DNA from: Bacillota bacterium
GTDB taxonomy: Bacteria; Bacillota; Clostridia; Lachnospirales; Lachnospiraceae
Direction: 5' to 3'
Assembly (NCBI GenBank): GCA_023441965.1
Contig: JAEZNB010000006.1
Span: forward strand, 1 to 27,804
Length of the DNA: 27,804 nt
A program made the position numbers and the translations under genes. The notes below the pieces were generated by a model. That model was given only the letters and a program-made list of their open reading frames with translations. It was not told the origin of the DNA and made no database searches. This document shows positions 7,403 to 15,715 of the stretch, piece by piece. How positions within the stretch are numbered: position 1 is the first letter of the stretch; every line of letters starts with the position of its first letter.

Positions 7403-9436
7403 ATGTTAGGATCAATGATTAAGAAGGATCTCAAAAGGAACAAAGCGATTAATATCACACAATGGCTGTTTATCTTTCTGTCAGCCTTTCTGATGGCATC
7501 GGGCAGCATCATCATAATCAAATCCTTCGGCTCTATCGACGGATTGTTTGAGGTGGCAAAACCGCCTCATTTCATGCAGATGCATACAGGAGTAATCGAT
7601 CCTGACAAGCTAAATGCCTTTGTGGATGACATGGAGGATGTAGTAAGCTGGCAGATCGCGGAGATGGTGAATATTGATGGGTCAAGCATTGGACTCTTAA
7701 GAGAAAGAGATGGCAGCTTTGATCTGGTCACCTTATCTGACAGTATGCTGGATAATGGCTTTGTCAGGCAGAATCAGGAGTTCGATTATCTGCTCAATCT
7801 GGATAATGAGGTCATCCGGGTATCTGATGGGGAGATTGCGGTTCCGATCAAATATAAGAAGAGTAATCACTTAGAACGTGGAGATAAGCTGATTCTGTCC
7901 GAGGGTTCCTTCTATATGGAATTTATCGTTACGGATTTTATACGGGATGCTCAGATGGCCTCCTCCCTGGCCTCCTCCACAAGATTCCTCGTAAGTGACC
8001 GGGAGTACATGCAGATCAGGGAGGGCATCGGCAGATTGGAATATTTAATCGAGTTTCTGCTGACGGATAAGGAGCAGGTCGACAGCTTCCAAAAGCAATA
8101 TGAGGAGGCCGGATTACCGAACAATGGCACGGCAGTTACATACTCTCTGATCAGAATGTTGAATGCCTTGGGAGAAGGAATGAAGGCAATCATGATAATA
8201 TTGGTAAGTCTTCTGCTGATTTTTATCGCTGTAGTAAATCTGCGCTTCACCATATTGGCTACTGTTGAAGATGAGATGAAGGAAATCGGTACGATGAAAG
8301 CCATCGGCTTATCCAATAAGGATATCCAGAAGCTCTACAGAACGAAGTATATGATCCTCTCGGCGACAGGATGCCTGATGGGATATGTGGCGGCCTTAAT
8401 ATTTCATGGCTTCTTTACTGCCGACATAGAGCTGAATTATGGGAAGCAGGAGCTGACGATGCCTGATCTTATCGTATCAATGATAGCTGTGGTACTGGTT
8501 CATTTGATTGTCATACATTTCTGCAAGAGGGTCCTGAAGAGACTAAAGCATATCACGGTAGTTCAGGCGCTGATTACCGGAGATACGGAGGGCAGGAGAC
8601 GTAAGAAGAGAAGGCACAAGGAAAGGCTCCTTCCCCTGGAGGTGAACAGACTTCTCCCTACAAATCTCTTTCTTGGTATCAGGGAGTTGGTTCTGCGGGC
8701 AAAGACATGGCTGCTGCTGTTGCTGGTAGCTGCCCTGGCGACTTTCATCCTGCTGATACCGACTTACCTATATCATACCATTTGTTCACCGGAGTTTGCT
8801 ACCTACATGGGATCTGCAGTCAGTGATATACAGATCAATCTTCAGTCAGTCGAGGGCTTGCAGCAGAAGCATGAAGAGATTATGGGCCGACTTCGGTCAG
8901 ATGAGGAGCTTAGCAGCTTTCAGGTGTATGCGAACTGCCGCTATGAGGTATATGGAGAAGAAGGCTGGCAGGATATGCAGGTAGAATGTGGGGATTATTC
9001 CGATTATAAGGTGGCCTATCTTAAAGGCAGGGGAGCTGAAGCAGCCGGAGAGATTGGAATATCCATTTTAAACGCGAAGAAGTATTCGGTCGGAGTCGGT
9101 GATAGTTTACGCATGCGGATAGATGACAAAGAAGCTGAGTATATCATCTGTGGCATCTATCAGGATGTAACCAACGGAGGCTATACAGCCAAGATAAGGT
9201 ATGATTATGAAGCAGAGGATGTGTTGAAATACACGTATGCGATCGATACAGTTGAAGGGATATCGGTAGAGTCCAAGGCGAAGGAATATGCAGAAGAATT
9301 TTCCTATGCGAAGGTACTTCCGATGGAGGATTATTTAACACAGACGCTCGGTATGATCATCGATCCTCTGTCTCAGGTGGTTATCGCAGCAATCGCTGTG
9401 GCAGTGTTTATCACCTTACTGATATCCTATTCCTAA
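7403..9436 (+). CDS. FtsX/MacB-type ABC permease, main part of a frameshifted gene
   Basis: The 677-residue frame holds an N-terminal membrane segment, a large external domain (about residues 40-255), a first FtsX domain with three segments and the typical EMKEIGTMKAIGLSNKDI loop (about residues 290-310), a second membrane segment near 430-460, another external domain, and the start of the second FtsX domain. It stops at TAA 9434-9436 right after a membrane segment (VVIAAIAVAVFITLL). The missing remainder of that domain is encoded in another frame immediately downstream, up to 9774. The intact protein would have close to 790 residues. It starts 4 bases after the MFS stop. Members of this family work with an ABC ATPase in drug or peptide resistance, or in lipid or lipoprotein handling. 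As written, the second transport domain would be incomplete. Confidence 0.85.
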   Translation: MLGSMIKKDLKRNKAINITQWLFIFLSAFLMASGSIIIIKSFGSIDGLFEVAKPPHFMQMHTGVIDPDKLNAFVDDMEDVVSWQIAEMVNIDGSSIGLLRERDGSFDLVTLSDSMLDNGFVRQNQEFDYLLNLDNEVIRVSDGEIAVPIKYKKSNHLERGDKLILSEGSFYMEFIVTDFIRDAQMASSLASSTRFLVSDREYMQIREGIGRLEYLIEFLLTDKEQVDSFQKQYEEAGLPNNGTAVTYSLIRMLNALGEGMKAIMIILVSLLLIFIAVVNLRFTILATVEDEMKEIGTMKAIGLSNKDIQKLYRTKYMILSATGCLMGYVAALIFHGFFTADIELNYGKQELTMPDLIVSMIAVVLVHLIVIHFCKRVLKRLKHITVVQALITGDTEGRRRKKRRHKERLLPLEVNRLLPTNLFLGIRELVLRAKTWLLLLLVAALATFILLIPTYLYHTICSPEFATYMGSAVSDIQINLQSVEGLQQKHEEIMGRLRSDEELSSFQVYANCRYEVYGEEGWQDMQVECGDYSDYKVAYLKGRGAEAAGEIGISILNAKKYSVGVGDSLRMRIDDKEAEYIICGIYQDVTNGGYTAKIRYDYEAEDVLKYTYAIDTVEGISVESKAKEYAEEFSYAKVLPMEDYLTQTLGMIIDPLSQVVIAAIAVAVFITLLISYS

Positions 9437-9483
9437 AGCTGAACACTGCCAGGGAATATGCACAAATCGCCAATCTGAAGGCA

Positions 9484-9774
9484 ATGGGCTTTTCTGCTCT
9501 GGACATCAGGAAGCAGTACATCATAAAAGTAGGGATTGTAACAGTGATCGGTATTTTGATCGGAGTACTGATTTCAGGTACCTTAGGGGAAGGCTTGGTC
9601 GGAGGTTTATTTAACCTTATGGGCTTTGGGCTTAGCAGAATTCAATTTACAATCCGTCCATTAGAGGCATATCTGCTTTACCCCTTGATCATCAGTGCTA
9701 CTGCGGTGTCAGCAGCCTGGATCTGCTCGGCAGCAGTGAAGAGATACAATATTGTTCGTATGATACAGGAGTAA
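9484..9774 (+). CDS. C-terminal FtsX fragment of the frameshifted ABC permease
   Basis: This frame encodes the end of the second FtsX domain: MGFSALDIRKQY, then two hydrophobic segments and a conserved-looking tail ending KRYNIVRMIQE. Read back in the same frame, homology-like sequence continues upstream of this ATG (AREYAQIANLKAMGF, from about 9448), and meets the previous frame near 9424-9436. The ATG at 9484 has no ribosome binding site and lies inside the domain, so it is not a natural start. A one-base deletion, a sequencing error or, less likely, a programmed shift would explain the break. Confidence 0.75.
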   Translation: MGFSALDIRKQYIIKVGIVTVIGILIGVLISGTLGEGLVGGLFNLMGFGLSRIQFTIRPLEAYLLYPLIISATAVSAAWICSAAVKRYNIVRMIQE

Positions 9775-9804
9775 TTACTCTATATATAGAAAGGATAAAG
9801 AGCC

Positions 9805-10572
9805 ATGGAAGCATTATTAGAAGCAAGAGGTTTATGCAAGAGCTTTGGTAGTACCGGGGAAGAGCAGATCACTGTATTAAAGGAAGTTGACATAAAGCTT
9901 AGTAAGGGGGAATTTGCAGCCGTCATGGGACAGTCCGGCTCCGGCAAATCAACCCTGCTCTATAATATCAGTGGGATGGATCAGAAAACATCAGGAACCG
10001 TAACCTTTGATGGGGAGGATATCTCAAGCCTTAATGATCATGAGATGAGTAAGCTCAGACTGAAAAAGATGGGATTCGTATTTCAACATTCCTATCTCCT
10101 GAAGAATATGAGCATCAGGGATAATATACTCCTGCCCGCCTATAAGGCACAGATAAAATCTAAAGCAGAGGTAGTTAAGGATACGGATGCTCTGATGAAG
10201 AAGCTGGGGATAGACAAGGTGGGAGATCATGACATTACGAAGGTTTCCGGCGGGCAGCTGCAGCGTGCCGCCATATGTCGGGCGCTGATCAACAATCCGA
10301 AGATTCTGTTCTGCGATGAACCTACCGGTGCTTTAAACTCAGGTACCAGCCTTGAGGTAATGAATATTTTGAACACCATCAACCGGGAGGGTACTACGAT
10401 TTTACTGGTTACCCATGATGTTAAGGTGGCCTCCAGGGCAGACAGAGTCATCTTTTTCGCCGATGGCAGAATAGAAGCAGAGCTAATGCTGGGAAAATAT
10501 GCTGAGAATAGCAAGGACAGCAGACAGAGGGAAGAGCGCTTATTGGAGTGGTTGAATAGGAGAGGGTTCTAA
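9805..10572 (+). CDS. ABC transporter ATP-binding protein (MacB/LolD type)
   Basis: The 255-residue protein has every expected ATPase motif: Walker A GQSGSGKST (residues 42-50), Q-loop Gln94 (FVFQ), signature VSGGQ (147-151), Walker B ILFCDEP with Asp171 and Glu172, and H-loop His204. MacB/LolD-type ATPases pair with FtsX-domain permeases, and this gene follows such a permease by 30 bases. It would form a homodimer under the membrane and drive efflux or peptide removal. It starts at ATG 9805 after GAAAGGAT. It is the last gene of the tetR operon. Confidence 0.95.
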   Translation: MEALLEARGLCKSFGSTGEEQITVLKEVDIKLSKGEFAAVMGQSGSGKSTLLYNISGMDQKTSGTVTFDGEDISSLNDHEMSKLRLKKMGFVFQHSYLLKNMSIRDNILLPAYKAQIKSKAEVVKDTDALMKKLGIDKVGDHDITKVSGGQLQRAAICRALINNPKILFCDEPTGALNSGTSLEVMNILNTINREGTTILLVTHDVKVASRADRVIFFADGRIEAELMLGKYAENSKDSRQREERLLEWLNRRGF

Positions 10573-10649
10573 TAAATAGTTCCTGGGGATGTTTATGATA
10601 GGTGAGGACCCTACCCTGATGTATTAGATGCAAGCCGAGACAGCTCCGA

Positions 10650-10662
10650 TCTGATGATCAGA
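10650..10662. other. Small perfect palindrome between operons
   Basis: TCTGAT-G-ATCAGA is a 6-1-6 inverted repeat, 78 bases after the ATPase gene and 62 bases before the next -35. It could be an operator or chance. Just downstream GTAAGCA (10673-10679) pairs with TGCTTAC (10704-10710), a hairpin without a T-tract, so no clear terminator was seen for the efflux operon. Confidence 0.3.
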
Positions 10663-10723
10663 GGACTGATAAGTAAGCAAGCAATCCCGGCTTCATTTCC
10701 TGATGCTTACCCCTTCATTTCAT

Positions 10724-10752
10724 TTGACAGAATTAGCACCCTGTAATATGAT
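10724..10752 (+). promoter_or_regulatory. SigmaA-type promoter P2 for the CotH-family gene
   Basis: TTGACA (10724-10729), a 17-base spacer and TATGAT (10747-10752). The flanks match P1 and P3 (ACCCTGTA before the -10, GTATAATTTTAACA after it), but the dyad between the boxes is degraded here. It lies about 100 bases before the start codon. Confidence 0.8.
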
Positions 10753-10854
10753 GTGTGTATAATTTTAACATTAAATTGGAAATAATTACACACGGCAGCT
10801 TATAGGAAGTCAATTATGAAAATATCAAAGATACATACAGGAGGCATTGAATAA

Positions 10855-12612
10855 ATGAAACAGGGAAATGTATCACATGAGAATGAGGAGCCGGGAAAAA
10901 GGAACAAGCCTCGGAAAATGTACCTATGGATTACTGCTATTCTGCTTTTCTGTGTTCTTATCGGAATAGCGATCCTCTATTTGACTCGGATACCGGGAGG
11001 AGAGGAACAGCAGGTACTACAGAGTCAGGAGGAAGACGCCGAGACCGGTAGTATTGTTGAAGCTGATAATAAGGCTGCTCCTATACCTGCCCCTACAGCT
11101 GCTCCTGTTGAGACGTCTCAAATTGATAAGAATAAGGAGCCGGAAGCATCAGTGAGCAATCTTCCCACCGATGAGCCGGAGCCGGTACCCACGGAGACAG
11201 CTGTTCAGGATAATATCTATATCAGCAATTTACCTGTGATCTACATAGACACTGCAAATGCACAGGCGGTTACCAGTAAGGTCAACTACATAGACGCAAC
11301 TGCCAGAATCTATGGAGCCAAGGACCTGGGTGGTGCTTCCTTGTATGAGGGAAGCCTCCGGATCCGCGGACGGGGAAATTCCACCTGGATGGCACCCAAG
11401 AAGCCTTATAAGATAAAACTGGAGAAGAAAGCCGATTTATTCCACATGGGTGAGCATAAGGACTGGATCCTCCTGGCGAATTATTACGACCAGTCCCTGA
11501 TGAGAAACATGCTTGCCTTTGGGATGGCAGACAAAATGGGCTTTCCCGCCTCGGATTATGTTAGTGTGGATCTGGTGATGAATGGCACTTACGCGGGTAA
11601 TTATCTGTTATGCAGGCCGGTAGAGATTACGAAGGACCTGATAGAGATTCAGGATTGGGAGAAGACTGCAGAACAGTTAGCAGAGCTTCTGGTCGCATCA
11701 GATCAGTCATTGGCTCCAAAGAAGAAGGAACTGGAAGAAGCTCTATCAACAGATCTTAGTTGGATAACCGACAAAACCTTCCGCTTTCAGGAGGTTACCT
11801 ATCTAGTATCCGACTATATTGATCTTCCGGATATCACAGGAGGCTACTTATTAGAGCTTGATGATACCTACGATGAGGTATCTAAATTCAAAACAGCTTC
11901 AGGACAGCCGATCATGTTTAAAAGTCCGGAATATGCGGCAACAAACAAGGAGATGCTTACCTATGTACAGGAATATATCCAGGCCTTTGAGGATGCCGTA
12001 AGATCGGAGGATTTTTCCGCAGAGTATAAGGGAGCAAGAATTCGTTACAGTGAACTGGCTGATATGGAGACCCTGGTAGACTTCTGGATACTGACAGAGG
12101 TATTCGGTAACTTAGACTCCATGTTCAAAAGCACATACATGTATAAGGACATTGATGGAAAGCTGAAGTTTGGTCCCATATGGGATTTTGATCTGTGCGC
12201 CGGGGGGAGCATGGTAATTGAATTTAAAGATTATGCAGAGACCTGGCAGACACTTTATCGGCGGCTAAGTCCGGCACAAGGAGAGCAGTGGTACCGATAT
12301 CTGCTCGGTGATACGGAATTTCGGAAGCTTGTCTACAACAGATATCACTCCATCAGGGCTACCTTGATTGAGGATATCATCAGAACGGAGGGAGTGATTG
12401 ACCAGCTTGAGGCAGAGCTTTCAGAGTCAGGGCAGGCGAACCTAGAGGTATGGCCTACAAATAGCTTCTGGAACAGGAGCACACAGGTACCGAAATATGA
12501 GGACAAGGTAGAAGAGGTAAGGGATTGGATGAAGAGACATATCGCCTGGCTGGATCTTCAGTTTGAGACCTATGAAGCCTTCTGCAGCTCCTTAGGCTTT
12601 CCGGCTGAATGA
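10855..12612 (+). CDS. Membrane-anchored CotH-family protein
   Basis: The 585-residue protein has a short charged N terminus, one membrane segment (about residues 22-44) and a Glu/Pro/Thr/Ala-rich linker to about residue 118. The CotH domain follows, with the family motif RIRGRGNSTW (169-178) and GPIWDFDLCAGG (440-451). CotH of Bacillus is an atypical kinase that phosphorylates spore coat proteins. Homologues in Clostridia are often secreted or cell-surface proteins of unknown target. The linker and anchor suggest the domain lies outside the membrane. The WDFD segment probably supplies metal-binding acids; activity has not been shown here. AGGAGG (10839-10844) precedes ATG by 10 bases. It is transcribed alone from P2 and ends at the terminator at 12654. 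Confidence 0.9.
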   Translation: MKQGNVSHENEEPGKRNKPRKMYLWITAILLFCVLIGIAILYLTRIPGGEEQQVLQSQEEDAETGSIVEADNKAAPIPAPTAAPVETSQIDKNKEPEASVSNLPTDEPEPVPTETAVQDNIYISNLPVIYIDTANAQAVTSKVNYIDATARIYGAKDLGGASLYEGSLRIRGRGNSTWMAPKKPYKIKLEKKADLFHMGEHKDWILLANYYDQSLMRNMLAFGMADKMGFPASDYVSVDLVMNGTYAGNYLLCRPVEITKDLIEIQDWEKTAEQLAELLVASDQSLAPKKKELEEALSTDLSWITDKTFRFQEVTYLVSDYIDLPDITGGYLLELDDTYDEVSKFKTASGQPIMFKSPEYAATNKEMLTYVQEYIQAFEDAVRSEDFSAEYKGARIRYSELADMETLVDFWILTEVFGNLDSMFKSTYMYKDIDGKLKFGPIWDFDLCAGGSMVIEFKDYAETWQTLYRRLSPAQGEQWYRYLLGDTEFRKLVYNRYHSIRATLIEDIIRTEGVIDQLEAELSESGQANLEVWPTNSFWNRSTQVPKYEDKVEEVRDWMKRHIAWLDLQFETYEAFCSSLGFPAE

Positions 12613-12653
12613 TGATGCAACAGGGAAAGTAAAGTCTGAAAATACAAATCAAG

Positions 12654-12681
12654 AGCCTGAAGCGGAATGCTTTAGGCTTTA
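12654..12681 (+). terminator. Intrinsic terminator after the CotH-family gene (repeat copy C)
   Basis: AGCCTGAAGC (12654-12663) pairs with GCTTTAGGCT (12669-12678) with one G-T pair over a 5-base loop. The tail TTATATTT runs into the -35 box of P3 at 12685. The stem is nearly the same as those at 156 and 2156. Confidence 0.8.
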
Positions 12682-12684
12682 TAT

Positions 12685-12713
12685 TTGACATAATATCGCC
12701 CCTGTATTATGAT
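12685..12713 (+). promoter_or_regulatory. SigmaA-type promoter P3 with an internal dyad
   Basis: TTGACA (12685-12690), a 17-base spacer and TATGAT (12708-12713). CATAATA (12689-12695) and TATTATG (12705-12711) form the same perfect inverted repeat with a 9-base gap as in P1. The downstream GTATAAATTTAACA is also shared. It drives the gene set from 12778. Confidence 0.85.
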
Positions 12714-12777
12714 GGATGTATAAATTTAACATTAATATGTAAAAAATGCATTGTGGACAGTACTGAAAGGAGGAAGC

Positions 12778-13389
12778 ATGGATCTGAATGAAACATGGGA
12801 GCAGCGCATAAAGGACAGCGGCGCGGATTTTGTAGCTTTTGTAGATATATCTATGCTGCCCGCAGATATGGTCGATGGGTACTCTTGTGCCATTCTCTTC
12901 GGCAAAGCTTTATCGAAGGAATATATCAGTACGTTAAGGGCTGGTCAGGAACCAAAACGGAAAGAGGCGATTAACACTGAGCAAAAGATGGATGCTCTTG
13001 CCGTAAAATTAGCAGGACTGTTAGAAGCAGAAGGTTATTCCAGTGTAGCTAAGCTGAAATTCGGGCGTTTACCGCATAAAACGGTGGCCCTTAGGGCCGG
13101 ATTAGGGTTTATCGGTAAGAACAACCTCTTAGTTACTACCCGGTACGGTTGTGCGGTGATGCTGGGTAAGGTCTTAACGACAGCCCCCTTTGTCACCATG
13201 AGTACTGTACCACAGGAACCGCAATGTGGTGATTGCGAGGTCTGCGTGAATGTTTGTCCGACAAAAGCCTTACTTGGAACAACATGGGATATCACAACTA
13301 CCCGAGATGAAATCATAACCAGAAAGCTCTGTACCTTATGTCTCAAATGCATGGTCTGGTGCCCATATACAATGGAATACATAAAATGA
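12778..13389 (+). CDS. Short QueG-like double [4Fe-4S] protein
   Basis: The 203-residue protein carries the sequence LGFIGKNNLLVTTRYG, which matches the conserved region of epoxyqueuosine reductase (QueG), and two cysteine clusters: C150, C153, C156, C160 (CGDCEVCVNVCP) and C185, C188, C191, C195 (CTLCLKCMVWCP). These should hold two [4Fe-4S] centres. QueG reduces epoxyqueuosine in tRNA using cobalamin and is typically nearly twice this length; the short form may be a paralogue with another redox role. The second cluster lies eight residues from the C terminus. The start at 12778 follows AAAGGAGG; a TTG at 12751 is less likely. It is the first gene after P3. Confidence 0.8.
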   Translation: MDLNETWEQRIKDSGADFVAFVDISMLPADMVDGYSCAILFGKALSKEYISTLRAGQEPKRKEAINTEQKMDALAVKLAGLLEAEGYSSVAKLKFGRLPHKTVALRAGLGFIGKNNLLVTTRYGCAVMLGKVLTTAPFVTMSTVPQEPQCGDCEVCVNVCPTKALLGTTWDITTTRDEIITRKLCTLCLKCMVWCPYTMEYIK

Positions 13390-13411
13390 ACTGAATAGCA
13401 AAGGAGAGCTT

Positions 13412-13972
13412 ATGAATAAAAGAAAAGATCCCTATGAGGAATGTCCCATCCTTGAAACAAAGCACTTTCTTTTTCGGCTTGTGGAGGAAGGGGATGCGAA
13501 GGATTTACTGAAATGTTACTCGGACCATAAAGCGATCAGATTATTTAACAGTGACAATTGTACCAGTGATTTCTCTTATAAAACCGAAGAGGAAGTTTTA
13601 GGCCTCATTCAGTTCTGGATCATGGAATATCAGAACAGGGGATATGTTCGCTTTAGTATCGTAGATAAAACAAGGAAGTCTGCTATTGGAACGATTGAAA
13701 TATTTGCGAGGAAAGATAGAAAGCCTGCATTTGGTACAATCGGAGTATTCCGATTGGACCTTGTATCAGAGTATGAGAAGATCGAAGCGATAAGCGAGAT
13801 ACTGAACATGACGGATCTTCATTTCCCGGATCTGTTTGGCATTGACAGTATCATTACCAAGGCCATAATTGAAGCAGAGAACAGGATCAAGGCCTTAGAA
13901 ACCAATGGATATCATAAATTAGTGGATCAGAGTATCACCTCCTATTCTGATTATTATATTAAGAAATGGTAA
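13412..13972 (+). CDS. GNAT-family N-acetyltransferase
   Basis: The 186-residue protein resembles Acetyltransf_3 proteins: ETKHFLFRLVEEGDAKDLL at the N terminus, a central AIGTIEIF strand and the C-terminal IEAENRIKALETNGYHKL segment. The acetyl-CoA loop (about residues 110-130) departs from the usual Q/R-x-x-G-x-A/G pattern, so activity is less certain than for the other two GNAT genes. AAAGGAG lies before ATG 13412, and the gene begins 22 bases after the QueG-like gene, so they probably share a transcript. Confidence 0.75.
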   Translation: MNKRKDPYEECPILETKHFLFRLVEEGDAKDLLKCYSDHKAIRLFNSDNCTSDFSYKTEEEVLGLIQFWIMEYQNRGYVRFSIVDKTRKSAIGTIEIFARKDRKPAFGTIGVFRLDLVSEYEKIEAISEILNMTDLHFPDLFGIDSIITKAIIEAENRIKALETNGYHKLVDQSITSYSDYYIKKW

Positions 13973-14027
13973 AGAAGCCTTATCGTCAGAGTCCATGTAC
14001 TGTATGACTGAAAGGAGAGAGAATGTA

Positions 14028-14873
14028 ATGAGGATAATTGCCTTAGTTGAGAATGAAGCAAAGGGAGATCTGAAAGCCAGACACGGTTTGTCACTCTACA
14101 TAGAAACGGTAAAGCATAAGCTCTTATTTGACTTGGGTCCGGATAATACCCTGTTTGAAAATGCACGGGCGAAGGGAGTAGACCTTACGCAGGTGGATAC
14201 CGTCATTATCTCCCACGGACATGATGACCACGGCGGTGCCCTGGGCCGTTTTCTGCAAATCAATACGAGCGCAAAAGTATATGTGCAAAGAAAAGCATTT
14301 CAGCCACATTATAGCAAGCTATTGTTCCTAAAGGTGAATATCGGTATTGATGCTAAGCTGGAAAACCATCCGCAGGTTGTCTTAGTAGAGGGGGACTATA
14401 GCATAGATGATGAATTGGGTCTGTTTACGGTCAGTACAAGGGATAAATGCTATTCTGATGCCAATGATGCTCTGTATATGAAGGGGGGAAAGGATGATTT
14501 TTCCCATGAGCAAAGCTTAATCATAAGAGAGAAACAGACAGCTGTAATTTCCGGATGCGGTCATACCGGTATCGTTAACATCATGGAAAAGGCGATTTCG
14601 TATCAGCCGCAGCTTTGTATCGGAGGGTATCATTTATTCAACCCGATGAATAAGAAAAGTGCGCCGGATACTCTACTCGATGACATAATAAAGGAACTGA
14701 ACAAATATCCGGAGGTAAGCTTCTACACATGTCACTGTACAGGCCTGCCGGCTTATCAATACCTGTCACAGAGAATGGAGCATATGTCTTATCTGGCCTG
14801 TGGAGAAGAGATTGAGGTCTCTGATAAAGAAACAGTCACGGATAACTTGGTTTATGATAGGAGGTTTCCATGA
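14028..14873 (+). CDS. Metallo-beta-lactamase fold hydrolase
   Basis: The 281-residue protein has the metal-binding motif SHGHDDHGG (H63, H65, D67, H68), an FDLGPD strand before it, and later histidines in SGCGHTG and TCHCTG. It resembles the TM1162-like group often named 7,8-dihydropterin-6-yl-methyl-4-(beta-D-ribofuranosyl)aminobenzene-5'-phosphate synthase. The true reaction is unknown. ATG at 14028 is chosen for its AAAGGAGAG site; an ATG at 13995 would add 11 residues. Its stop overlaps the start of the next gene (ATGA), so the DJ-1-like protein is translated with it. Confidence 0.85.
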   Translation: MRIIALVENEAKGDLKARHGLSLYIETVKHKLLFDLGPDNTLFENARAKGVDLTQVDTVIISHGHDDHGGALGRFLQINTSAKVYVQRKAFQPHYSKLLFLKVNIGIDAKLENHPQVVLVEGDYSIDDELGLFTVSTRDKCYSDANDALYMKGGKDDFSHEQSLIIREKQTAVISGCGHTGIVNIMEKAISYQPQLCIGGYHLFNPMNKKSAPDTLLDDIIKELNKYPEVSFYTCHCTGLPAYQYLSQRMEHMSYLACGEEIEVSDKETVTDNLVYDRRFP

Positions 14874-15445
14874 AGAAAATATTGGTTTACATATATGACA
14901 ATATGGCGACCTTTGAGATCGCCTTACTTACCCAATTACTGGCATCGGTTCAGGATATGCAGGTAATCATCGCTGCTGATGAGGTCCGGTTCATCAAGGA
15001 TATGCCGGGCTTTTCCATCATGCCTCAGGTCGATCTTAAGAGTGTGGACATAAAGCAACTCGATGGAATGATTATCCCGGGAGGCTGGCTGGCACATCTG
15101 GATGAACAGCTGATCCGACTGATCAGGGACTTAAATGAAGAAAAAAAGCTTGTTGCTGCGATCTGTGCGGCTCCATGGATACTGGCGAAAGCAGGGATTC
15201 TGGAGGGACGTAAGTATACCACCTCCATAGCGGAATGGACGGATGAGGCAAGAAAGCTTTTTAAGACCGAGGATCCCTTCCCCAGAGAAGGTTATGTGAA
15301 TAGCCGCGTCGTAAGGGATGATAATATCATTACGGCGCAAGGATCGGCTTTTGTGGATTTTACGATTGAAGTGATTGATTATTTCAACTTATTCGAGGAT
15401 GAGGCGGAGAGAAAAGCCTTTGAGCGGGAGTATAAGGGCTTCTGA
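14870..15445 (+). CDS. DJ-1/PfpI-family protein
   Basis: The 191-residue protein has the glutamine-amidotransferase-like fold of DJ-1/PfpI, including the GMIIPGGW loop and the nucleophile elbow AAICAAPW with Cys99. Related proteins act as glyoxalases, deglycases, chaperones or peptidases; no specific role can be read here. It overlaps the metallo-beta-lactamase gene by four bases and has GGAGG just before its start. Coupling the two genes suggests they work on the same substrate or stress, which is inference. Confidence 0.88.
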   Translation: MKKILVYIYDNMATFEIALLTQLLASVQDMQVIIAADEVRFIKDMPGFSIMPQVDLKSVDIKQLDGMIIPGGWLAHLDEQLIRLIRDLNEEKKLVAAICAAPWILAKAGILEGRKYTTSIAEWTDEARKLFKTEDPFPREGYVNSRVVRDDNIITAQGSAFVDFTIEVIDYFNLFEDEAERKAFEREYKGF

Positions 15446-15505
15446 TCACACAATGGATGTCACTTGGAGGGTACACAGAGTCTACTTAAAATCGGAGGAA
15501 GCTAT

Positions 15506-15715
15506 ATGAAAATGAAGACTCGCAATATTCTGATTATCGTCCTCAGTATCACCGGCATGTTTGCTCTGGCATTGGTCGATATCACGAGTAACGGGAAATT
15601 AACGACCGGCTTTTTGGGGATGGCACTGCTTTTGTTAGGAGCAACGATTTATCCCTCTGCTTTAGATTTAGTAAAGGGAAGAAGGAAGAAACAACAGACG
15701 GAGGATAAGCTATGA
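15506..15715 (+). CDS. Small two-segment membrane protein
   Basis: The 69-residue protein has two hydrophobic stretches (about residues 6-24 and 31-54) and a basic C terminus (KGRRKKQQ). I do not recognise a family. The start at 15506 is set by CGGAGG upstream; a TTG at 15464 is less likely. Its stop overlaps the start of the next gene (ATGA), so the two are coupled. Confidence 0.7.
   Translation: MKMKTRNILIIVLSITGMFALALVDITSNGKLTTGFLGMALLLLGATIYPSALDLVKGRRKKQQTEDKL

Noticed and set aside
9424..9436. Programmed -1 frameshift in the permease gene
   Set aside because: No X-XXY-YYZ heptamer or following structure is clear at the junction; a base loss or sequence error is more likely.
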